IMG/VR virus record: IMGVR_UViG_3300020057_000027 | Coordinates: 1 to 64,000 of that record | Strand: one strand, 5' to 3' | Origin: a virus | DNA: 64,000 nucleotides | Part shown: one piece after another, positions 55,984-63,293 of the stretch | How the letters are laid out: each line of letters starts with the position of its first letter | How positions within the stretch are numbered: the stretch's first letter is position 1 | The notes under the pieces: model-generated | The model's database searches: none | Seen by the model: only the letters and a program-made list of their open reading frames with translations | What the model was told of the DNA's origin: nothing | Position numbers and translations under genes: made by a program

Positions 55984-57402
55984 ATGAAATCAAAAATTAG
56001 TTTTGTATTTGGATTAATATTTTCTGTTATTGTGTTGGGTGGAATTCTTACACGAAACAATTTTTTTCAATTCGCAGATACGGTAACTCCAGGTCAATCG
56101 GGATTTTTTGATCCTAATCATCCAACCAGAGTCGCATATAGAGAAACACGAGAAAGAAAACTTGTAAACGTTGGCCGCGCTCCATTTGCTATTGCTGCCA
56201 ATAAATTTGATTGTAAGTCTTTTGTTTCTTCATTAAAAGATTTAGATTTTGTGCATATTTCATGGCTTTTTAATACTTTCGGAACTAAGTATTCTTGTCT
56301 GAATAAAATCTTAGATGATCCAAGATTAATAACACTTCAAACTAATTTAATTAATGAGCCAGGACACAGAAACAGACGTTTAGAAAAACATGAGTTTCTG
56401 TATAATATTTCTAGTCCACAAAAATTTGATCAACTATTAAAATCTCGTAATCCAAAGCTTAAAGCACAGTTTGATAAGTATGTTGGGCCCCTTCAAGATC
56501 TTTTAGTTTCAAGACTTCAACCACAAACAGAATGTTTAATCAATCCTGGACTTGAAAGTAATGTTAGTAGCAGAGCCGCAAAAGTTTTAAATGAATGGGC
56601 AAGAGAAGCTTTTCCTTTCTGTAAAATCATTTGGAATCCAATAGCAAAAGCTAATACACCTGTAAATAGTGGTGCTGATCTTATAGAGCAACATGGCTGG
56701 GAACCAACATTCAAAACACATTCGTGTACTTTTAACAATGACGGTTCTGATATTAATTTTCCAGAGCGTAAAGCTGGATCAGCATTAGCACATGAAAAAG
56801 ATCCACTATCACCGAAAAATTATGTCAATTCTGGTAATGCTTTACAGTATGAAATACAAGAATATGCTAATCAATGCAAAGTAATCTATTTGTGGACTGT
56901 TGAAGATAATTGTTTTGCTTATGATAATGTAACTGCGCCTTGGGCACCTCCAACTAAAAGACCGTGTAAAGTAGGTCCAGTAAATAGATTGGTAGCAAAA
57001 GAAATAAAAACTGCTCATACGCAGAGAGAAGTTGAACCAAAAAGTTTTGAGTACACCGACGAAGAAGAAGCTGCCTTTGCTGGCTGCTCTGAGATTAGAA
57101 AGCCAAATGACGGCGCGAAAAAAGGTTTCTTATTAAAACAATCAGAATTTTCTGATCGTGGTGGTGCGTTGTTGTTACCTAGTAATCTTCGTGGTGTAGA
57201 TAGCGCAACAGTAGTATATAAAAATAAAAAAGTAGACTCATATAAATTCTCAGGAATTTATGGGCACGATAGCTCAGGTAGACCATTATGGAGAAGTGAT
57301 GTGTCTCCTTTGAAATATCCCTATCGTTCAACACTTATTTTGAAAGACGGTAATAAAAAAATTTGTTACCGCTTAAGTAATCCTAAAATTCGTAACGATT
57401 AG
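55984..57402 (+). CDS. Membrane-anchored or secreted protein, possible glycosidase-like
   Basis: A 472-residue protein with an N-terminal hydrophobic segment (residues ~5-22) that is a signal peptide or anchor. The remainder is extracytoplasmic by composition, with scattered Cys. Repeated alpha/beta elements (D-F-V-H-I-S-W-L-F, I-T-L-Q-T-N-L-I-N-E-P-G, E-C-L-I-N-P-G-L-E-S, C-K-I-I-W-N-P) suggest a TIM-barrel like glycoside hydrolases, and a C-terminal beta domain follows (~370-472). The function is not established; it could act on the cell envelope or be virion-attached. It has a ribosome site and a terminator after it. Confidence 0.5.
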   Translation: MKSKISFVFGLIFSVIVLGGILTRNNFFQFADTVTPGQSGFFDPNHPTRVAYRETRERKLVNVGRAPFAIAANKFDCKSFVSSLKDLDFVHISWLFNTFGTKYSCLNKILDDPRLITLQTNLINEPGHRNRRLEKHEFLYNISSPQKFDQLLKSRNPKLKAQFDKYVGPLQDLLVSRLQPQTECLINPGLESNVSSRAAKVLNEWAREAFPFCKIIWNPIAKANTPVNSGADLIEQHGWEPTFKTHSCTFNNDGSDINFPERKAGSALAHEKDPLSPKNYVNSGNALQYEIQEYANQCKVIYLWTVEDNCFAYDNVTAPWAPPTKRPCKVGPVNRLVAKEIKTAHTQREVEPKSFEYTDEEEAAFAGCSEIRKPNDGAKKGFLLKQSEFSDRGGALLLPSNLRGVDSATVVYKNKKVDSYKFSGIYGHDSSGRPLWRSDVSPLKYPYRSTLILKDGNKKICYRLSNPKIRND

Positions 57403-57429
57403 GCCCAAAGAAAAAATAAATATTCACTC

Positions 57430-57469
57430 AAGAGGGACAGAGTTCTTTACTACTGTCCCTCTTTCTGTT
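57430..57469 (+). terminator. Rho-independent terminator before nrdJ
   Basis: Eleven-base stem AAGAGGGACAG / CTGTCCCTCTT (57430-57440, 57453-57463) with a 12-base loop and T-rich tail. It overlaps the -35 region of the next promoter. Confidence 0.9.
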
Positions 57470-57474
57470 ATACT
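57446..57474 (+). promoter_or_regulatory. Promoter for nrdJ
   Basis: TTTACT (57446-57451), 17-base spacer, extended -10 TG-T-TATACT (57469-57474). An AAGGTG ribosome site precedes ATG 57516. Confidence 0.6.
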
Positions 57475-57515
57475 CTTCAAGACAAGAAGTTTTATGTTAA
57501 TTATTAAGGTGCAAA

Positions 57516-60149
57516 ATGCAGAATCTTCCCTCCTTGTATCAGGAATTCATCCATCTTTCACGCTATTCAAGATGGGTGCCAGAAGAAAAGCGAAGAGAGA
57601 CATGGGAAGAAACAGTAAAAAGATATTTTACATTCTTTGAAGTTCATCTTAAAGAACGCACAGGTTACGAATTAAAAAAATCTGATCGTAGCGAATTAGA
57701 AAAAGCAATTTTGGAATTAAAAGTGATGCCTTCAATGCGGTGTCTAATGACAGCAGGAGAAGCATTGAAGAGAGATGAAGCTGCCGGATATAATTGTTCA
57801 TTCATAGCAATAGACAATCCAAGATCATTTGATGAAATACTTTATATTTTAAGCTGTGGAACAGGAGTAGGTTTTTCCGTTGAAAGACAGTATGTTAGCC
57901 AACTACCTGTAATTGCTGAATCGTTCTATGGGACGGATAGCACAATAGTAGTACAAGATAGCAGAATAGGGTGGGCTAAAGCTCTTAAAGAGCTTCTAGG
58001 GTTGTTATATCAGGGTCAGATACCACAGATAGACACTAGCAAGGTAAGACCGGCAGGAGCGGTCCTAAAGACCTTTGGAGGTCGTGCTAGTGGTCCCCAG
58101 CCGCTAATAGAGCTATTTAACTTCTGTATACGAGTTTTTCGTAGTGCTAGTGGTCGTAAGTTGCAGTCTATAGAATGTCACGATATTGTATGCAAGATCG
58201 CGGAGGTTATCGTGGTGGGCGGCGTGAGACGTTCTGCCCTTATCTCATTGAGTAATCTATCAGATGATAGAATGAGAAATGCTAAATCAGGACAATGGTG
58301 GGTTGAAAATGTTCAAAGAGCTTTGGCTAATAATTCTGCTTGTTATACTGAAAAGCCTGATGTTGCTGTTTTCATGGATGAGTGGAAATCTCTTTATGAA
58401 TCTCGTAGCGGTGAGAGAGGAATATTCAATCTTGTTGCTGCGAAGAAATCAGCAGAAGCAGGAGGCAGAAGAGATCCTTTAAAAGTTGCTGGAACAAATC
58501 CGTGTGTTCCGGGGGACACAAGAATATTAACTAAAGACGGCTATGTTGAAATTGCCAAAACGGTCGGTAAAGAAGTGGAAATTTGGAATGGGCTTGAGTG
58601 GTCGGTAGTAAGGCCATTTAGCACAGGCATCAACGACTTGATGGAAATAACATTTTCAGATGGTAGTAATTTAAAATGTACTCCGTATCACAAATTTGTT
58701 TTAGATGATGGGAGAACAAAAAGCAAGATAGTCAAAAGGAAGGAAAAAAGGGTCGAAGCAAAAGATCTAAAACTTAACGACCGACTATTTAAATATAATA
58801 TGCCCGCCGTCAAGTTGTCTGATGCAATAGATCCGACAATCGATGCTTACTCGCAAGGATTTTATTCTGGTGATGGGTGTAGTGATAATACATCCTCATA
58901 TCTATATGAAACAAAATATTCATGCGAACCCCGCCTAAAAGGCAATTTTGGAAAACTTGAATCTAATAGAAAACGATGGGTGCATGGGGCGATGTTGCCA
59001 AAAACGTTTGTTCCGTTAAATTCGTCTTTGGTATATTGTCTAAATTGGTTTGCTGGTTTGTGTGATTCTGATGGTACTGTGACGAGAGATATTAACAGTT
59101 CCGGTATACAGATTTGTTCGGTCGACCTTGAGTTTCTTAAAGATACAAAATTAATGCTGTCGAGATTATCAGTAAAAGCTAAAATTGTCGATGGTAGAGA
59201 AGAAGGCACTTATACTATCGCTACAGGCACGTATGTTTGCAAAAAACAATACCGCATATTAGTTGGTAACGCCGACACGGCAAAATTAATCTCGTTGGGG
59301 TTAAAAACGGAAAGATTAGTATTTGATAAAATTAAACCACAAAGAGATGCGCGACGTTTTATTACCGTGGTTGCTGTGAAAAACTTAGACAAAAAACAAG
59401 AAACTTTTTGCTTTACGGAGCCAAAAAATAATACAGGGACCTTTGAGGGTATAGTAACAGGGCAGTGTGCCGAGATACTCTTGCGTAATCGAGGCTTTTG
59501 TAACTTATCTGAAGTAGTAGTAAGAGCAGATGACACAAAAGAAAGTTTATTAAAAAAAGTTGAGTTGGCAACAATATTAGGAACGTTTCAATCAACGCTA
59601 ACTAAGTTCCGATATCTTACTAAAGATTGGGAAAAAAATGCAGAAGAAGAAAGATTACTTGGCGTTTCTTTAACTGGCATATTAGATAATGAATTTTTAT
59701 CTACTCCAAGTCCAGAATTACAAACGTTTTTAGAAGAATTAAAAGATCACGCAATTAAAGTAAATAAAAAATGGGCCACAAAATTGGGCATTCCACAATC
59801 TGTGGCAATTACTTGCGTGAAGCCTAGTGGATGTCAAAGTTTGTCGAATAAAATTAAAACCAATTTGGGTGTTCTTTCCTTCGAGGAAATTTTGGATCTA
59901 TGTAAAGTTAAAACTACATTTGCCGACACATGGCATCCCGTAAATATAGACTTATCGGTATTTGATGAAAATAACGAATCGCAGAAGGTTACAAAACTTT
60001 TCATCAACGGAGAGGCTTTGGTGCATGAAATTGAGTTTGAAGATGGCACCACGGCAAAATTCACGTCAAACCATAAACTTTTAACAAAAGATCGTGGTTA
60101 TGTCAGAGTTGACGAATTAAAACCAGAAGATGATATAGTTTCTTTTTAA
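57516..60149 (+). CDS. nrdJ: Class II ribonucleotide reductase NrdJ, N-terminal part, with inteins
   Basis: An 877-residue precursor: extein 1 (1-329), intein 1 (330-650), extein 2 (651-772) and a split-intein N half (773-877). The extein is a monomeric B12-dependent reductase: A-G-Y-N-C-S-F-I, S-C-G-T-G-V-G-F-S and, after splicing, N-P-C-A-E-I containing the thiyl-radical Cys, then C-V-K-P-S-G. The rest is at 60228. Joined exteins are 636 residues, within the range of phage NrdJ. It makes dNTPs from NTPs without oxygen, needs adenosylcobalamin, and feeds replication with ThyX and dUTPase. No nrdB-like gene is seen. Confidence 0.93.
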   Translation: MQNLPSLYQEFIHLSRYSRWVPEEKRRETWEETVKRYFTFFEVHLKERTGYELKKSDRSELEKAILELKVMPSMRCLMTAGEALKRDEAAGYNCSFIAIDNPRSFDEILYILSCGTGVGFSVERQYVSQLPVIAESFYGTDSTIVVQDSRIGWAKALKELLGLLYQGQIPQIDTSKVRPAGAVLKTFGGRASGPQPLIELFNFCIRVFRSASGRKLQSIECHDIVCKIAEVIVVGGVRRSALISLSNLSDDRMRNAKSGQWWVENVQRALANNSACYTEKPDVAVFMDEWKSLYESRSGERGIFNLVAAKKSAEAGGRRDPLKVAGTNPCVPGDTRILTKDGYVEIAKTVGKEVEIWNGLEWSVVRPFSTGINDLMEITFSDGSNLKCTPYHKFVLDDGRTKSKIVKRKEKRVEAKDLKLNDRLFKYNMPAVKLSDAIDPTIDAYSQGFYSGDGCSDNTSSYLYETKYSCEPRLKGNFGKLESNRKRWVHGAMLPKTFVPLNSSLVYCLNWFAGLCDSDGTVTRDINSSGIQICSVDLEFLKDTKLMLSRLSVKAKIVDGREEGTYTIATGTYVCKKQYRILVGNADTAKLISLGLKTERLVFDKIKPQRDARRFITVVAVKNLDKKQETFCFTEPKNNTGTFEGIVTGQCAEILLRNRGFCNLSEVVVRADDTKESLLKKVELATILGTFQSTLTKFRYLTKDWEKNAEEERLLGVSLTGILDNEFLSTPSPELQTFLEELKDHAIKVNKKWATKLGIPQSVAITCVKPSGCQSLSNKIKTNLGVLSFEEILDLCKVKTTFADTWHPVNIDLSVFDENNESQKVTKLFINGEALVHEIEFEDGTTAKFTSNHKLLTKDRGYVRVDELKPEDDIVSF
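58503..59465 (+). other. Intein 1 in NrdJ, with LAGLIDADG endonuclease
   Basis: Residues 330-650: starts CVPGDTRILTKDG, has S-Q-G-F-Y-S-G-D-G and F-A-G-L-C-D-S-D-G as endonuclease helices, and ends I-V-T-G-Q. The final residue is Gln and the penultimate is Gly, not the usual His-Asn. The +1 residue is the reductase's catalytic Cys. Confidence 0.9.
59832..60146 (+). other. Split intein, N half (NrdJ intein 2)
   Basis: Residues 773-877: starts CQSLSNKIKTNLG after K-P-S-G, has block B (T-A-K-F-T-S-N-H-K-L-L-T-K-D-R-G-Y-V-R-V-D-E-L) and ends at a stop. No endonuclease domain. It resembles N halves of NrdJ/NrdA split inteins from aquatic metagenomes. Confidence 0.9.
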
Positions 60150-60227
60150 ATACACACCAAAAATGCAGAAAATAGAAAGTTTTGAAGAATTTTTAGAAAA
60201 AAACAAACAATTCCGTAGGGGTAGAAT
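60150..60227 (+). other. Gap between NrdJ split-intein halves
   Basis: 78 bases carrying a 22-codon frame (60163-60231, MQKIESFEEFLEK...) that ends overlapping the next ATG. It may be a coupling leader or the last trace of a lost mobile endonuclease. A GGGGT ribosome site precedes ATG 60228. Confidence 0.4.
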
Positions 60228-60332
60228 ATGAAAATAAAATCAATAAAAATTGCTGGCATAGAATTAACGGGAGATGTTGAGGTGGCGAACACACATTCGT
60301 ATCAGTTAGAAAATGGATGCGTCTCTCATAAC
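60228..60332 (+). other. Split intein, C half (NrdJ intein 2)
   Basis: Residues 1-35 ending N-T-H-S-Y-Q-L-E-N-G-C-V-S-H-N, with Thr as +1 residue. Blocks F and G are intact; short size and its own Met mark a genuine C half of a split intein. Confidence 0.9.
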
Positions 60333-60890
60333 ACAGTTTCACAATTGGCGGACAGCGCATCTGGGATTCATGCAAGACATTCTCCATATTACATTCGCAC
60401 CGTTAGATCTGATATAAAAGATCCATTATGCAAACTGATGAAAGAAATGGGTTTTCCTAATGAGCCAGACGTAACAAAACCTGAACACACTGTTATATTT
60501 TCTTTTCCGGTTAAGGCACCCGATAATTCAATATTCAGATACGATTTAAACGCAATTCAACATTTAGAGTTGTGGTTATTTTATAAAAAATTCTGGGCCG
60601 AGCATACCGTATCAATTACCGTATCAGTAAAAGATAGCGAATGGTTTGACGTTGCCGCATATGTTTATAAACATTTTGATGACATATCTGGAATTTCATT
60701 TTTGCCATTTAGTGATCACGTTTATAAACAAGCGCCATATCAAGATTGCTCCAAAGAAGAATATCAGGCGCTCGTAAATAAAATGCCACAAAACGTAGAT
60801 TGGTCCAAACTTAAAGAATTTGAATCCATAGATAATACTACCAGTTCACAGGAATTGGCGTGCGTTGCCGGTAATTGCGAAATATTATAA
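60228..60890 (+). CDS. nrdJ: Class II ribonucleotide reductase NrdJ, C-terminal part with C-intein
   Basis: A 220-residue protein: a 35-residue C-intein (MKIKSIKIAGIELTG...) followed by 185 residues completing NrdJ. The extein starts T-V-S-Q-L-A-D-S-A-S-G-I-H-A-R-H-S-P-Y-Y, the normal continuation of K-P-S-G. It ends with the redox pair C-V-A-G-N-C, which re-reduces the active site. Trans-splicing with the N half is required for a complete enzyme. A GGGGT ribosome site precedes the ATG. Confidence 0.93.
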   Translation: MKIKSIKIAGIELTGDVEVANTHSYQLENGCVSHNTVSQLADSASGIHARHSPYYIRTVRSDIKDPLCKLMKEMGFPNEPDVTKPEHTVIFSFPVKAPDNSIFRYDLNAIQHLELWLFYKKFWAEHTVSITVSVKDSEWFDVAAYVYKHFDDISGISFLPFSDHVYKQAPYQDCSKEEYQALVNKMPQNVDWSKLKEFESIDNTTSSQELACVAGNCEIL

Positions 60891-60927
60891 ATGCTATATA
60901 AGAGCGTGTTATACAAACAGGATATTA

Positions 60928-61161
60928 ATGCCAAAACAAAAAAAAGTAAAAATAGAATGTGATCACTGTGAAGAAACCTGCACAATCCATTTTAATAAAA
61001 ACGCGGTGCATATTCAGTGTTGTCCTTTCTGTGGAGAGAGCGTAACAGTTCCGGACGGCGACGATAGACCACTACTAAATAGTTTTGAAGACCTTGATGA
61101 ATTTAGCGAAGCCCGTTTCTATGATGAAGACGAGGATATCAGGGATGATGAAGATGAGTAA
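60928..61161 (+). CDS. Small zinc-ribbon protein
   Basis: A 77-residue protein with C-D-H-C (residues ~11-14) and C-C-P-F-C (near 31-35), enough for a single zinc ribbon, and a very acidic C-terminal half (D-E-D-E-D-I-R-D-D-E-D-E). ATG 60928 follows an AGGA site; longer starts upstream are unlikely. It ends two bases before the resolvase gene. The function may be DNA, RNA or polymerase binding. Confidence 0.65.
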   Translation: MPKQKKVKIECDHCEETCTIHFNKNAVHIQCCPFCGESVTVPDGDDRPLLNSFEDLDEFSEARFYDEDEDIRDDEDE

Positions 61162-61163
61162 TA

Positions 61164-61781
61164 ATGAAAATAATTGTTGGCATAGATTACAGTATGACAA
61201 GTCCAGCTATCTGTGTTCACAGAGCTGGATGGGGAGAACCATTCTCCTTTTCTAATTGTCGTTTCTATTTTGTCACAGATAGAAAACGATGCATAGTTTC
61301 AGATAAATTCTTTTTTGGTTTTTCTCACGAAGATTATCTTTGTCAAGAACAGAGGTTTGATAACCTTGCAGCCTGGGCAGTTCACAAAATAGATCCAGAA
61401 GCAGAAGTCTATATTGAAGGGTATGCCTTTGGTGCCAAAGGACAAGTGTTTAACATTGGCGAAAACACTGGAGCACTTAAGAAGAAAATTTGGGAACGCA
61501 AAGGTTATTCTCCACAATCATATACAGCATTTACTCCAGGCACTATTAAAAAGTTCGCCGCAGGAAAAGGTAATGCTGATAAAGTTATGATGCATGAAGC
61601 TTTCGTAAAAGAGACTGCTATAAAATTAGATGTTCATTTTGGAGTTAATCCAGGAGATAGTCCTATATCAGATATCGTAGATGCATACTACATTTGTAAA
61701 TTTGGATATAATCACTTCTATAAAATAGATCAAAAGGATGAACCAAAAGTGAAGCAGACTATAGCTAAGAAGAAAAAGTAG
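61164..61781 (+). CDS. RuvC-like Holliday-junction resolvase
   Basis: A 205-residue RNase-H-fold nuclease: G-I-D-Y-S-M-T-S-P-A (Asp8), a second acidic site I-E-G-Y-A-F-G-A-K-G-Q (near residue 90) and S-D-I-V-D-A-Y-Y-I (near 177). This is the RuvC arrangement found in several T4-like phages, where it replaces endonuclease VII (gp49) in cutting four-way junctions before packaging. The C-terminal tail is Lys-rich. Confidence 0.82.
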   Translation: MKIIVGIDYSMTSPAICVHRAGWGEPFSFSNCRFYFVTDRKRCIVSDKFFFGFSHEDYLCQEQRFDNLAAWAVHKIDPEAEVYIEGYAFGAKGQVFNIGENTGALKKKIWERKGYSPQSYTAFTPGTIKKFAAGKGNADKVMMHEAFVKETAIKLDVHFGVNPGDSPISDIVDAYYICKFGYNHFYKIDQKDEPKVKQTIAKKKK

Positions 61782-61846
61782 CATCCTATTGATTTGTGTG
61801 TCTTTAACCTACTGATATCACACAACTATAAAACATAAATTTTTGC

Positions 61847-61875
61847 TTTACATCCGCTTGTTATAGTGTTATTAT
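61847..61875 (+). promoter_or_regulatory. Possible sigma70-type promoter
   Basis: TTTACA (61847-61852), 17-base spacer, extended -10 TG-T-TATTAT (61870-61875). It would give a ~25-base leader before ATG 61909. Confidence 0.5.
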
Positions 61876-61908
61876 ACTATTATAATGAACTTTAATAATG
61901 AGTAATGT

Positions 61909-62169
61909 ATGGAATTAAAAGAAATTCAAGAAAAGCTTTTGGAGAATGTTTGTAAGGTTGTGTTTACCAAAGTTGATGGAACAGAACGCACTATGAATTG
62001 TACGTTGAAGGTTGATTTGCTTCCAGAACAAAAAGAGTTTCATTCAAAATCAGAACAGAGACGAGTTGAAGCTACTTTACCTCCAACTTCAGTTAGAGTG
62101 TTTGATCTTGATAAGAAAGACTGGCGAGCATTTAGAATTGATTCGGTTAAATCATTTGAGATCGTATAA
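61909..62169 (+). CDS. Small beta-barrel protein (DUF2693/WYL-like)
   Basis: An 86-residue protein: V-C-K-V-V-F-T-K-V-D-G-T-E-R-T-M-N-C-T-L then V-R-V-F-D-L-D-K-K-D-W-R-A-F-R-I-D-S-V, the pattern of small WYL/DUF2693 domains common in large phages. WYL domains bind nucleic acids or nucleotides in regulators; the role of the stand-alone form is unknown. It overlaps the next gene by one base. Confidence 0.65.
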   Translation: MELKEIQEKLLENVCKVVFTKVDGTERTMNCTLKVDLLPEQKEFHSKSEQRRVEATLPPTSVRVFDLDKKDWRAFRIDSVKSFEIV

Positions 62170-63293
62170 TGTCTGGCGTAACCTCTGTTGAACGTAAAGC
62201 AAGACGCAATCACGCGATCTTAGAAGCTATGGGCGGAGAACCAGTTTGGGACCTGAAGAAGGATATTTCCCAAATAGGTTCTCTGCTTAATTGGTACAGT
62301 CAAAATAAAGATTCTACCGATGGTCAAAAATATTTTGTTCAATATTTCAAAAGAGAAAACAAGCCCGCATTAGAGATTAAGCATTTAGAAAAACTTAAAC
62401 CGTGGGAGATTGGCACACACGGATGGTTAGCTAGAATTGTAGCATTAACTGAGCCTAGACCTGAAGAGCTAGTTAAAAAGCTAGATGAAAAATATGCAAC
62501 ATTAATAGCTGGAATTGTACCAGAAGTTCCAGAGGTTGTAGAAGTTAAAAAAGAATTACCAAACATTCAAGATAGATTACAAGAACAACTATCAGAATAT
62601 ATGTCCGAAGTTGAAGGTTGGATAGATGATTTTTTTGAAAATAAATTTGAATCAAAAATAGTTCCATTTGAATGGTTCAAAGAGAAACAGATCAAACCAT
62701 TACAGATTAAAAATCTCAGTGAGCATTATAAAAATCATAATTTAGCTGAACTTAAACTGGCACAATCAGGTAAAGATGACCAGTTAGTTGAAGCTTATGA
62801 ATTTTTAGGTAAATCTGGCTTAAAGAAAATAATTGGTTTTATTGAAACTATTATAGAAGGTGCCGACAAGTGGTACGATATTTCTAAACAGCTATCTTCT
62901 CTTGGAAGAAAACCTAGAATTAAAAAGACGAAACCAGCAATCAAACAGATTGCAAAATTAAAATACTTAAAAGAGAGTGGTGAGTTTAAGAGTATAGATC
63001 CAATCAAAGTTATTGGTGCCGAACAGTTATGGGTATATAACGTAAAGTATAGAACACTTGGAGTTTATGTGTGTTCTAATCCACACGGCTTTCAAATTAA
63101 AGGTTGTACAATCTTGAACTTTGATGAAAAAGAATCTTCAGCTAAGAAGTTGCGAAAACCTGAAGAGGTTATTCCGAAAGTCCTAGAAGCAGGTAAAGTA
63201 GCTTTACGTAAGATACTTCCAACAGTGCGAGCAAAGGAAAAGAAGTTGACTGGAAGAATCAATAAAGATACAATACTAATTAAAGTCATATGA
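62169..63293 (+). CDS. Conserved large-phage protein (374 aa)
   Basis: A 374-residue protein with a helical N-terminal half, a coiled-coil-prone middle and a C-terminal beta-rich domain (G-A-E-Q-L-W-V-Y-N-V-K-Y-R-T-L-G-V-Y). I recognise the C-terminal block from other T4-like phages but know no function. It overlaps neighbours at both ends (TAATG with the small barrel protein; ATGA with the exonuclease), so it belongs to a tight operon. Confidence 0.6.
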   Translation: MSGVTSVERKARRNHAILEAMGGEPVWDLKKDISQIGSLLNWYSQNKDSTDGQKYFVQYFKRENKPALEIKHLEKLKPWEIGTHGWLARIVALTEPRPEELVKKLDEKYATLIAGIVPEVPEVVEVKKELPNIQDRLQEQLSEYMSEVEGWIDDFFENKFESKIVPFEWFKEKQIKPLQIKNLSEHYKNHNLAELKLAQSGKDDQLVEAYEFLGKSGLKKIIGFIETIIEGADKWYDISKQLSSLGRKPRIKKTKPAIKQIAKLKYLKESGEFKSIDPIKVIGAEQLWVYNVKYRTLGVYVCSNPHGFQIKGCTILNFDEKESSAKKLRKPEEVIPKVLEAGKVALRKILPTVRAKEKKLTGRINKDTILIKVI

